Shown one piece after another: positions 39,189 through 47,406 of a DNA stretch of 64,000 bases; positions within the stretch are counted from its first letter, which is position 1; every line of letters starts with the position of its first letter. The DNA is taken from contig NZ_JAFCJE010000010.1 in assembly GCF_018131185.1 (NCBI RefSeq), forward strand, positions 1 to 64,000, given 5' to 3'. Source of the DNA: Bradyrhizobium diazoefficiens (GTDB lineage: Bacteria; Pseudomonadota; Alphaproteobacteria; Rhizobiales; Xanthobacteraceae). The notes below the pieces were generated by a model that ran no database searches, was not told where the DNA came from, and saw nothing but the letters and a program-made list of their open reading frames with translations. Both the position numbers and the translations under genes were made by a program.

Positions 39189-41546
39189 CTACTCGGCAAC
39201 GACGTAAGTATAGAGCCCGATGCGGCCGTTCGCATCGAGCTCCTTGTAGACGCCCTGGATTTCCACATCGAAGCCCGGAAAGGTGTTGAAGCAGGTCTCG
39301 AACATCTTGAGATAATCAATCATGGGCCTGGCGCGCTCGTTGAGCCTTTCGCCCGGCACGATGGTGGCTATGCCCGGTGGATAGACCACGAAGGGCGTGG
39401 TGGCGATACGGCCCGCGATCGCCTCGATCGGCAGATAGTCGACGTCATTGCGGAAAAGGTAACGCGCGGCGTCGCGGGGCGACATCGCGATTTCGGGCAT
39501 GTGTTCCGGCATGAATTGCCGCGCCTGGAGTGCGCTGACATCCGCGGCGCGGAAGAAGCGGTGCATCTCGCCGCAGAGGTCGCGCAGGCGCGCGCCGGCA
39601 TAGCGCGCCTGTCGCCGCTGGGAAAACTCGGGGATGACGTCGGCGAGCAGCGCGTTGTCGTCGTGCAGCTTCTTGAACGCCACGAGGCCCGAGATCAGCG
39701 TGCCGGCCTTGCTGGCTTCGACGCCGGGCGTGAGCAGGAAGAGCAGGGAGTTGAGGTCGTTCTTCTCGGGAACGATGCGGTTCTCACGGAGATATTGCGC
39801 GACGACCGGTGCGGGGATGCCGTGCTCAGCATAGGCGCCGGTGGTGCGATCGAAGCCGGGCGTCAGCAGCGTCAGCTTGTTCGGGTCGGTCATGGCAAAG
39901 CCCTCGGTGAGGCCGGGGAAGCCATGCCAGGCGCTGTCGGGAGAGAGCTGCCACAACGCGGGATTGGTGGCGAGCTCGTCGGTGGAGAGGGTCTCCCAGG
40001 CGACGTTGTGAGCAGCGCCGGGGCGGCTGACGTCGGGAATGGCGACGCGATCCGGAACAAACGGTTCGAAGAACCAGCGCCGGTCCGGATTCTGCTCCTT
40101 CTCCTCGAACTCCCGGCGCATCGCCCGCATCTTCTTGCGCAGCTCAATGCCGAGCCGGATCGTGTCGTCCCACAGCACTTCGCCGGAGCGGCCCTTCATC
40201 ATCTGCGCGCCGACGTCCAGTGACGCAAAGAGTGGATAGAAGGGCGAGGTCGAGGCGTGCTGCATGAAACTCTCGTTGAAGCGGCGGTGCTCGACGCGCC
40301 GCTTCTGGCCGCGGATGTGGCGGTCCTTGATGTGGATCTGCGAAGCCTGCGAGAAGCTGGCGAGCTGCTTGTGGGTCGATTGCGTGGCGATGATGCCGGG
40401 CGCTTCCGGGGGAAGGTTCGAGAGGCCCATGGCAAAGCGGCCGGCATAGAGCGGGTGGAACTTCATGAAGCCGGCCCAGGCCTCGTCGAAGAGGATGTAT
40501 TCGCACAGATGGCCGATGCGCTTCAGGATCATCTCGGCGCTGTGGATCGTGCCGTCATAGGTGCATTGCTCGACCACGGCGACGCGGAACGGCCGCTCCT
40601 TGCGCCAAGCCTCCTTGTCCGTGACCAGCGGGTGACTGCGGATCGCCTCGCGCAAGGCCTTCTCGTCGAGCATGTCCCAGCGCATCGGGCCGATCAGGCC
40701 CCAGGCGTTGCGGACGGTCGGGACGTAGACCGGGACGCCGCCGTTGATCATCAGCGCGCCGTGATGGGCGGCCTTGTGGTTGTTGCGGTCGAACAGCACG
40801 AGATCGCCGTCGGTGACGAGCGCGCCGAGCGCGACCTTGTTCGAGGTCGAGGTGCCGTTGAGCACGAAATAGGTCTTCTCCGCGCCGAAAATCTGTGCGG
40901 CTTCCTTCTGCGCCCTCAGCGCCGGCCCCTCATGGGTGAGGAGATCGCCGAGATCGAGCACGGAATTGTCGAGGTCGTCGCGGAACACGGACTCGCCGAG
41001 ATGCTCGACGAACACGCGCCCGATCGGGCTTCGGTTGTAGAACACGCCGCCATTGTGGCCCGGGCAGGTCCAGAGCTGGTTGCCTTCCTCGGCATAGTCG
41101 ACCAGCGCGCCGAAGAACGGCGTTTTCAGCGTCTCGGCGTATTGCTTCAGGCGGCTGATCAGATTCTTGGCGATGAAGGTCGGCGTCTCCTCGGACAGGA
41201 AGACGTAGCCGTCGATGAAATCGAGCACCTCGACCGGCAAATCCTCGAACCGCTTGCGGCGGATCAGGAGGATGATCGGGAAGTCGAGGCCGCGGCGCCG
41301 CATCAGGTTGATCAGCGCCGAGGTCTTGCCTTCCAGCCCCTTCTTGCCCCAGTCCACCACCATGCAGCCGATCGCGGCATCGGTCTGCACCGCCATCTCG
41401 GCGTCCTCCAGCTTGCGGGCCCGGACCACCTCGAAGCCGGAGCGCTGGATCTCCTCGATGATCTGGTTGAAGCGGATGCCTTCGAGATCGTCGGCATCGA
41501 AAACGGGTGCGGCGAACAGGAAGTTGAAACGCTTGAAATAGTCCAT
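39189..41546 (-). CDS. Orn/Lys/Arg decarboxylase (PLP fold type I, wing-domain class)
   Basis: The 785-residue enzyme has an N-terminal flavodoxin-like wing (about 1-130), a PLP domain, and a C-terminal domain. Lys393 in ATQSTHKQLASFSQASQIH is the expected PLP Lys, with Asp354 in ILFDEAWAGFMKFHPLY binding the pyridine N. FNNHKAAHHGA-type residues (NRNNHKAAHHGALMING) also match. This is the inducible-type bacterial lysine/arginine/ornithine decarboxylase family (LdcC/CadA/AdiA size). Which amino acid is used is not clear. The ATG at 41546 begins the similarity; the longer frame from 41585 has no support. The downstream GNAT gene is coupled. Confidence 0.93.
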   Translation of the reverse strand: MDYFKRFNFLFAAPVFDADDLEGIRFNQIIEEIQRSGFEVVRARKLEDAEMAVQTDAAIGCMVVDWGKKGLEGKTSALINLMRRRGLDFPIILLIRRKRFEDLPVEVLDFIDGYVFLSEETPTFIAKNLISRLKQYAETLKTPFFGALVDYAEEGNQLWTCPGHNGGVFYNRSPIGRVFVEHLGESVFRDDLDNSVLDLGDLLTHEGPALRAQKEAAQIFGAEKTYFVLNGTSTSNKVALGALVTDGDLVLFDRNNHKAAHHGALMINGGVPVYVPTVRNAWGLIGPMRWDMLDEKALREAIRSHPLVTDKEAWRKERPFRVAVVEQCTYDGTIHSAEMILKRIGHLCEYILFDEAWAGFMKFHPLYAGRFAMGLSNLPPEAPGIIATQSTHKQLASFSQASQIHIKDRHIRGQKRRVEHRRFNESFMQHASTSPFYPLFASLDVGAQMMKGRSGEVLWDDTIRLGIELRKKMRAMRREFEEKEQNPDRRWFFEPFVPDRVAIPDVSRPGAAHNVAWETLSTDELATNPALWQLSPDSAWHGFPGLTEGFAMTDPNKLTLLTPGFDRTTGAYAEHGIPAPVVAQYLRENRIVPEKNDLNSLLFLLTPGVEASKAGTLISGLVAFKKLHDDNALLADVIPEFSQRRQARYAGARLRDLCGEMHRFFRAADVSALQARQFMPEHMPEIAMSPRDAARYLFRNDVDYLPIEAIAGRIATTPFVVYPPGIATIVPGERLNERARPMIDYLKMFETCFNTFPGFDVEIQGVYKELDANGRIGLYTYVVAE

Positions 41547-41644
41547 GTCAGGTCCCGAATGTGGAGGAGACACAGCTCTCGGCACATTCGATGACAGTTG
41601 GATGACAACCCGAGTGCCGCGGGATTGTTCGAGTGTCTACGGCC

Positions 41645-43849
41645 TCAGTCCAGCAGCTTGTCCAGTGTGATCGGGAAGCGCCGGATGCGCTTGCCGGTGG
41701 CATGATAGACGGCGTTTGCGATCGCCGCAGGCACGCCGACGACCCCGATTTCGCCGAGCCCCTTGACGCCGAGCTTGTTGATCCGATTGTCTGGTTCGTC
41801 GACGAAGATGACGTCGATGTCGTGAATGTCGGCATTCACGGGAATGTGGTACTCGGCGATGTTCGCGTTCATGATGCGGCCGAAGCGGTGGTCCATCACC
41901 GTCTCCTCGTGAAGCGCCATTCCGATTCCCCAGACCACGCCGCCCATGATCTGGCTGCGTCCGGTCTTGGTGTTCAGGATGCGCCCGGCTGCGACGGCGC
42001 TCACGATCCGCGTGACGCGGATGATGCCGAGCTCTTCATCCACCTTGACCTCGGCGAACACGGCGGCATGGGTGTTGCGCGCGTGCGACTTATCCTCAGC
42101 GAACTGATTGAGCTTCTCCTTTTCGATCCGCTCGAGCTTGCTATGCCGCATGACGTCCGCGATGGAGACGGCGGCGCCGTTCTTGCCGCTGCCGGCGAGC
42201 ATGCCGTCGGCAAAGGTAATGCTGGCGGGATCGACGTCGGCAAGTGGCGAACCCGGCATCGCCTTGGCGTGCCGAACGAGTTCCTGGCGGATCTCCTCGG
42301 CTGCTCCCAACACGGCGTGCGCGCTGGACGCCGCCATCCAGGATCCACCCTGGACAGGAGCTTGTGGCAAGGTCGAGTCGGCGAGCCTGACGCTGATGTT
42401 CTCGATCGGCAGGCCGAGGGCGTCGGCCGCGACCTGCGCCACGATGGTGTACGTGCCGGTGCCGATGTCGGACGCGGCGCAGGAGACCTCTGCATGGCCG
42501 TTGGCCGTCAGCACAATGCGGACTGCGACCGGCATCTGCAACGCCTCCCATACTCCCGTCGCCATACCCCAACCGACCAGTTCCTTGCCGTCTCGCATCG
42601 AGCGCGGCGCGGAATTCCGCCGGGCCCAGCCGAAGGCTTCAGCGCCGCGGGCGTAGCACTCGCGCAATTGCTTGCTGGTGTAGGGCAGGTCCCCGGTCTG
42701 GTCGCGGTCAGAATAGCACTTCAGACGCAGATCAACCGGGTCGAGCTTGAGTGCGACAGCCAATTCGTCCATCGCGCATTCGAGTGCGCAGACGCCCGTT
42801 GCCGCGCCCGGTGCACGCATGTCGCTGGGCGTGACGACGTCGAGGGGAACGAGCTTGTGGGAGGAGCGGCTGTTGGGGCTTTTGTAGAGCTGCTCCGCCC
42901 AGCCGGTATCGTTGCGCGAGAAATCCTCGTAGCGGGAGGTCACCGCAATCGCTTCGTGCGTGACCGCATCGAGCGTGCCGTCCGGCCTTGCACCGAGCGC
43001 AACGCGCTCGATCGTCATGGGACGATAGCCAAGGCCGTACATCTGCTGCCGGGTCAGCACGACACGCACAGATCGCTTCAATGCGAGCGCGGCAAGTGTT
43101 GCCAGCACCACCTGGTGCTGTGGCCGAAGAGCGGAGCCGAAGGCGCCGCCGACATAGGGCGAGATCACGCGGATGTCGTCCGGCTTCTTTCCCAGAACGC
43201 CGCAGAGGAACTTCTGCACGTTCTGGACGCCTTGCGTCTTGTCGTAGACGATGAGCCGGCCGCTGTCGTCCCAGACGGCCGTCGTTGCGAATAGCTCCAT
43301 CGGATTGTGATGCTCGGTCGGAAGCACATAGTCCGCTTCATGACGGACGGCCGCCTGCGTCATTGCCGCTTCGGCATCACCGCGCGGCTTGTGCGGCTGC
43401 TCGACTTCGGAAGCCCTGCCGCGTTCGGATTCGAGATCGGTCGCAAACGCCTCCTGCTCGTACTCGACGCGAACGCGCGTTGCCGCGAATTTGGCGGTCT
43501 CCCAATCCTCGGCGACGACGAGCGCGATAGGCTGGCCGTTGAACTTGATCCTGTCGTCGTAGAGCGGACGGAAAGGCGAGCCCTTCTCCGGCGCCACCTC
43601 GTCCTTCCAGGCTTCGTCCTTGTCGGCGAGGGGCGGGCGATTCGCATGGGTCAGCACGTCGACCACACCCTTGACCTTCAGCGCCTCGCTCGTGTCGAGG
43701 TGGGCGATGCGCCCGCGCGGAATGGTTGCCTCGACTACAAACCCATGAAGCAGACGGTCTGCCGCGAATTCTCCGGCATATTTCGCGGCTCCGGTGACCT
43801 TGGCACGGCCGTCGACGCGCGACGTTGGTGTTCCGACATAGGCGTTCAT
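41645..43849 (-). CDS. Molybdenum aldehyde oxidoreductase, large (molybdopterin-binding) subunit
   Basis: This 734-residue protein is the xanthine dehydrogenase-family large subunit. It begins YVGTPTSRVDGRAKVTGAAK and VVEATIPRGRIAHLD. Molybdopterin-binding loops include YVGGAFGSALRPQHQVVLA and RAPGAATGVCALECAMDELA. The catalytic Glu is in GVKGLGEIGVVGVPAAIANA near the C-terminus. Together with the two genes upstream it makes a three-subunit enzyme like E. coli PaoABC, which oxidises aldehydes. It starts 7 bases after the FAD subunit with a GAGG site. The operon ends here. The aldehyde substrate is unknown. Confidence 0.93.
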   Translation of the reverse strand: MNAYVGTPTSRVDGRAKVTGAAKYAGEFAADRLLHGFVVEATIPRGRIAHLDTSEALKVKGVVDVLTHANRPPLADKDEAWKDEVAPEKGSPFRPLYDDRIKFNGQPIALVVAEDWETAKFAATRVRVEYEQEAFATDLESERGRASEVEQPHKPRGDAEAAMTQAAVRHEADYVLPTEHHNPMELFATTAVWDDSGRLIVYDKTQGVQNVQKFLCGVLGKKPDDIRVISPYVGGAFGSALRPQHQVVLATLAALALKRSVRVVLTRQQMYGLGYRPMTIERVALGARPDGTLDAVTHEAIAVTSRYEDFSRNDTGWAEQLYKSPNSRSSHKLVPLDVVTPSDMRAPGAATGVCALECAMDELAVALKLDPVDLRLKCYSDRDQTGDLPYTSKQLRECYARGAEAFGWARRNSAPRSMRDGKELVGWGMATGVWEALQMPVAVRIVLTANGHAEVSCAASDIGTGTYTIVAQVAADALGLPIENISVRLADSTLPQAPVQGGSWMAASSAHAVLGAAEEIRQELVRHAKAMPGSPLADVDPASITFADGMLAGSGKNGAAVSIADVMRHSKLERIEKEKLNQFAEDKSHARNTHAAVFAEVKVDEELGIIRVTRIVSAVAAGRILNTKTGRSQIMGGVVWGIGMALHEETVMDHRFGRIMNANIAEYHIPVNADIHDIDVIFVDEPDNRINKLGVKGLGEIGVVGVPAAIANAVYHATGKRIRRFPITLDKLLD

Positions 43850-43856
43850 CGGTGCC

Positions 43857-44873
43857 TCACGCGATCTTCTTGTGAGCTTGGGATTGCGGCGTGGCGTTCG
43901 TGGCCTGCATCAGAGCCCGCACGACGGCTCGGCGCGCCAGCTCGATCTTGAATCCATTGTGTGAACCGGCGGTTGCTCCCTGCAGCAGCAGATCGGCGGC
44001 GTGCCCGAAATGATCCGGTGTCGCGGCCTGGCCGCGCAACGCCGCTTCGGCCTCGAGACTTCGCCAAGGCTTATGAGCAACGCCGCCGAGGGCAAGACGC
44101 GCTTCGCCGATCGCGTTGCCCTCCAGTTCGAGCGTCACTGCGACCGAGACCAGGGCGAAAGCGTAGGACAGTCGGTCGCGGATCTTCAGATAGCTGTAGT
44201 TCCGGCTAAAGCTGTGCGGCGGCAGTTCGATGGCAGTGATGATCTCACCTTTGCCCAGAATCGTATCGAGATGAGGCTTGTCGTCCGGAAGCCGATGGAA
44301 ATCCGTCAGCGCAACGGTGCGCGCGTCCACGGGGCCGGCGATGTGCACGAGCGCGCCGAGCGCGGCCAGCGCCACGCTCATATCGGATGGATTGGTCGCG
44401 ATGCAGGACTTGCTGGCACCGAGGATAGCGTGGTTGCGGTTGAGCCCGTCGAGTGCCGAGCAGCCCGTGCCGGGGCTTCGCTTGTTGCAGGGCGTCGTGG
44501 TGTCATAGAAGTAGGCGCAGCGCGTTCGCTGCATCAGGTTTCCACCGACCGAAGCCATGTTACGCAGCTGCGCGGAGGCGCCGGCGAGGATGGCGCTGGC
44601 GAGCAGGGGGTAGCGCTGCTCGATCAGCGGGTGGTAGGCGAGGTCCGAATTTGTCACCAAGGCGCCGATGCGTAGGCCGCCATCGGCCGTCTCCTCGATG
44701 CCGCGAAGCGGCAGGCGGGAAATGTCGATCAGGCGGGAAGGCCGTTCGACGTTCTCCTTCATCAGGTCGATCAGGTTGGTGCCGCCGGCAATGAGCTTTG
44801 CGCCTGGATCGGTGGAGAGCAGACGAATGGCATCAGCGACGTCGCTTGCGCGGGAATATTGAAAGTTGTTCAT
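43857..44873 (-). CDS. Molybdenum aldehyde oxidoreductase, FAD-binding subunit with [4Fe-4S] insert
   Basis: This 338-residue protein has the FAD-binding motif AGGTNLIDLMKENV near residue 29 and ASVGGNLMQRTRCAYF near residue 108. Four cysteines follow in RTRC, TPCNKR, GTGC and KSCIAT. This insert is diagnostic of the PaoB-type FAD subunit, which carries an extra [4Fe-4S] cluster absent from xanthine dehydrogenase. It overlaps the iron-sulfur subunit by four bases (ATGA) and precedes the large subunit. The start at 44873 begins MNNFQYSRASDVADAIRLL. Confidence 0.92.
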   Translation of the reverse strand: MNNFQYSRASDVADAIRLLSTDPGAKLIAGGTNLIDLMKENVERPSRLIDISRLPLRGIEETADGGLRIGALVTNSDLAYHPLIEQRYPLLASAILAGASAQLRNMASVGGNLMQRTRCAYFYDTTTPCNKRSPGTGCSALDGLNRNHAILGASKSCIATNPSDMSVALAALGALVHIAGPVDARTVALTDFHRLPDDKPHLDTILGKGEIITAIELPPHSFSRNYSYLKIRDRLSYAFALVSVAVTLELEGNAIGEARLALGGVAHKPWRSLEAEAALRGQAATPDHFGHAADLLLQGATAGSHNGFKIELARRAVVRALMQATNATPQSQAHKKIA

Positions 44874-45361
44874 GATCGGCTCATGGCCTGCTCGATCGCA
44901 GCGACGATGTTGGGGTAAGCACCGCAGCGGCAGAGATTTCCGCTCATCAATTCCCGGATCTCGTCGGCATCGCGTGCCCGGCCTTCGGCCAACAGGCCCG
45001 CAGCAGAACAAATCTGTCCCGGCGTGCAATAGCCGCACTGAAACGCATCATGATCGATGAAGGCCTGCTGCAGGGGATGCAGCGTGCCGTCCTTACCCAG
45101 GCCTTCGATCGTCGTGATCTCGGCGCCATCCTTCATGACGGCGAGCGTCAGGCAGGAATTGACCCGTCTTCCGTCGACCAGCACGGTGCAGGCGCCGCAT
45201 TGGCCGTGATCGCAGCCCTTCTTGGTGCCGGTCAACGCCAGCCGGTCACGCAGGGCATCCAGAAGCGTGGTCCACGGCGCGACTTCGAGTGTGCGCTTGG
45301 TCCCATTGACGAGGAGGCTGATTGGAATGCGTTCGAGGGGCTGATCGGTCATATCGGCCAT
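44870..45361 (-). CDS. Molybdenum aldehyde oxidoreductase, [2Fe-2S] subunit
   Basis: This 163-residue protein has a plant-type ferredoxin domain with GCDHGQCGACTVLVDG (about residues 48-63) and a second [2Fe-2S] domain with FQCGYCTPGQI and GNLCRCGAYPNIV. This is the PaoA/XdhC small-subunit plan. E. coli PaoA is exported by a Tat signal; here the N-terminus (MADMTDQPLERIPISLLVNG) has no RR motif, so the enzyme is probably cytoplasmic. The start at 45361 has an AGGG site; upstream in-frame codons add a basic stretch but no twin-arginine signal. It leads the operon. Confidence 0.92.
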   Translation of the reverse strand: MADMTDQPLERIPISLLVNGTKRTLEVAPWTTLLDALRDRLALTGTKKGCDHGQCGACTVLVDGRRVNSCLTLAVMKDGAEITTIEGLGKDGTLHPLQQAFIDHDAFQCGYCTPGQICSAAGLLAEGRARDADEIRELMSGNLCRCGAYPNIVAAIEQAMSRS

Positions 45362-45498
45362 ATTCGTTTCCCTGCGGAGGGGCCGAGCTGCGCGAGTTTG
45401 CATGCAGACAAGAGGATGCGTTGCCGCCGCTGGCCAATAGCGCCCAACGGATGACGGGATGCTTGGTTCCCACCGGTGCTCGGATCGCCCGGACGAGA

Positions 45499-46056
45499 TC
45501 AGCGCTTGGTGTCGGCGAACACCACGGTCGGCACAGCGCGGCTCACGACCTCGCGCAGCGCGAAACTGGATTGCACGCGGGCGACGCGGGGCAGCCGCGA
45601 CAGTTCGGTGCGATGGATGCGCTCGAAATCCTGGATGTCGCGGGCGAGCACGATCAGGATGTAGTCGTCAGTGCCCGACATCAGGAAGCAGCGCACGACG
45701 GAGGGGCATTTCACCACCTCGGCCTCGAATGCCTTCAGTGCGTCGTCGCTCTGGCTTTCCAGCGCGATCCGCACCAGCACCGTCGTGGTGAGGCCGAACT
45801 TCGCGAGGTCGAGCGCAGCCTGATAGGCCTGAATGTAGCCGTCGTCCTCCAGTGCCTTCTGCCGCCGAGCCATTGCGGTGCTCGATAGCCCGACCTTGCT
45901 GGCAAGCTCGGTGTGGCTGGCCCGCGCATTGGTGGTGAGTTCCGCGAGGATGGCGAGGTCTTTCCGGTCGAGGGCCAAGGTTTCGATTCCAGCGTGAAAG
46001 GAGGTTTCCGCGCCGGAAACCGGCGCCCAGCCTTTGAACGTAGCGGATATTTGCAT
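45499..46056 (-). CDS. Lrp/AsnC-family regulator
   Basis: The protein has up to 185 residues, with helix-turn-helix ILAELTTNARASHTELASKV, GLSSTAMARRQKALEDDGYI, then the RAM ligand domain (TVLVRIALESQSDDALKAFE, CFLMSGTDDYILIVLARDI). Lrp proteins normally begin close to LDRKDLAIL, so the first ~28 residues (MQISATFKGWAPV...) may not be translated; a TTG near 45978 is an alternative start. It is divergent from alanine dehydrogenase, the usual layout of an AldR-like activator. A perfect inverted repeat sits within the disputed N-terminal region. Confidence 0.85.
   Translation of the reverse strand: MQISATFKGWAPVSGAETSFHAGIETLALDRKDLAILAELTTNARASHTELASKVGLSSTAMARRQKALEDDGYIQAYQAALDLAKFGLTTTVLVRIALESQSDDALKAFEAEVVKCPSVVRCFLMSGTDDYILIVLARDIQDFERIHRTELSRLPRVARVQSSFALREVVSRAVPTVVFADTKR
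46003..46021. promoter_or_regulatory. Inverted repeat in the lrp-ald intergenic region
   Basis: GGTTTCC-GCGCC-GGAAACC has perfect 7-bp arms. It lies about 100 bases upstream of the ald start and within the first codons of the long form of lrp. If the Lrp start is further downstream, this is a candidate Lrp operator serving both genes. Confidence 0.4.
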
Positions 46057-46118
46057 GAAACCAAACCGCCGCCATCGCTACGATGATGAGTGGAATCAAT
46101 GCTTTGGAGGAGCTGAAG

Positions 46119-47234
46119 ATGCGCGTCGGTGTTCCCAGGGAGATCAAGGTGCATGAATATCGCGTCGGGCTCACTCCCGGCGCAGTCCGTGAATATGTCG
46201 CCGCCGGGCACCAGGTCACGGTCGAAACCGGCGCCGGCAGCGGCATCGGCGCATCGGATGAGGTCTATCGGCGGGCAGGGGCCGCGATCGCCGAAAGCGC
46301 CCGCGATATCTTCGCCAAGTCCGACATGATCGTGAAGGTGAAGGAGCCTCAGAAGAGCGAATGGGCCCAGCTCCGGGAAGGACAAATCCTGTTCACCTAT
46401 CTCCATCTCGCGCCCGACCCGGAGCAAGCCAAGGGCCTGCTCGCCTCCGGCTGCACCGCGATCGCCTATGAGACCGTCACGGATGCGGGCGGCCACCTCC
46501 CGCTGCTCGCGCCGATGAGCGAAGTCGCCGGCCGCCTCGCCATCGAGGCGGCCGGCGCCGCGCTCAGGCGATCGGCGGGCGGGCGCGGGCTGTTGCTCGG
46601 CGGGGTGCCGGGCGTACAACCGGCGCGGGTGGTCGTGCTCGGCGGCGGGGTGGTCGGAACGCAGGCGGCACGCATGGCAGCAGGGCTCGGCGCCGAGGTC
46701 ACGGTGATCGACCGCTCTATTCCTCGCCTGCGCCAGCTGGACGATCTATTTGCCGGGCGCGCGCGCACCCGCTTCTCGACGATCGAGTCGGTCGAGGAGG
46801 AGGTGTTCGCCGCCGACGTCGTGATCGGCGCGGTGCTGGTGCCGGGCGCAAGTGCGCCGAAGCTGGTCACCCGCGCGATGTTGTCATCGATGCGTCCGGG
46901 CGCCGTGCTGGTCGACGTCGCTATCGACCAAGGCGGCTGTTTCGAGACCTCGCATCCGACCACGCACAGCGATCCGACCTACGAAGTCGAAGGCATCGTG
47001 CATTATTGCGTCGCCAACATGCCGGGCGCGGTGCCGGTGACGTCGAGCCAGGCGCTGAACAACGCCACGCTGCCGTTCGGCCTGATGCTCGTGGGCAAAG
47101 GCTTTGCCGCGGCGCTGGAAAATCCGCATCTGCGCAACGGACTCAACGTGCATCGCGGCCGGATCACGAACAGGGCGGTGGCGGAAAGCCTGGGCCTGGA
47201 GTTCGCATCGGTCGAGAGCGGGCTGGCGGCGTAG
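46119..47234 (+). CDS. ald: Alanine dehydrogenase
   Basis: This 371-residue NAD-dependent enzyme interconverts L-alanine and pyruvate plus ammonia. It begins MRVGVPREIKVHEYRVGLTP, with GSGIGASDEVYRRAGA and MIVKVKEPQKSEW (catalytic Lys about residue 73). The NAD motif VVVLGGGVVGTQAARMAAGLGAEV near residue 170 and LVTRAMLSSMRPGAVLVDVAIDQGG follow, all as in Ald. The length is family-standard. The ATG at 46119 has a strong GGAGGAG site. It is divergent from an Lrp regulator. A large inverted repeat lies just downstream. Confidence 0.95.
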   Translation: MRVGVPREIKVHEYRVGLTPGAVREYVAAGHQVTVETGAGSGIGASDEVYRRAGAAIAESARDIFAKSDMIVKVKEPQKSEWAQLREGQILFTYLHLAPDPEQAKGLLASGCTAIAYETVTDAGGHLPLLAPMSEVAGRLAIEAAGAALRRSAGGRGLLLGGVPGVQPARVVVLGGGVVGTQAARMAAGLGAEVTVIDRSIPRLRQLDDLFAGRARTRFSTIESVEEEVFAADVVIGAVLVPGASAPKLVTRAMLSSMRPGAVLVDVAIDQGGCFETSHPTTHSDPTYEVEGIVHYCVANMPGAVPVTSSQALNNATLPFGLMLVGKGFAAALENPHLRNGLNVHRGRITNRAVAESLGLEFASVESGLAA

Positions 47235-47242
47235 TTTTTTCT

Positions 47243-47382
47243 TCCCTTCTCCCCTTGTGGGAGAAGGTGGCGCGAAGCGCCGGATGAGGGGTTTGCTCCG
47301 CGTCCAACACCGTTCGCAAGGAGAGAACCCCTCACGCGGCTTCGCTGTCGCGAAGCCACCCTCTCCCACAAGGGAGAGAGTG
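47243..47382. repeat. Large extragenic inverted repeat after ald
   Basis: The left arm, near CTTCTCCCCTTGTGGGAGAA (47246-47265) plus GGTGGC, is mirrored by GCCACC and CTCTCCCACAAGGGAGAG at the right (47355-47380). AGGGGTT/AACCCCT arms lie between them. This is a typical Bradyrhizobium intergenic element. It separates the convergent ald and monooxygenase genes and may end both transcripts. Confidence 0.7.
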
Positions 47383-47406
47383 CACTACCGCTGCGGCGCG
47401 AGCATT

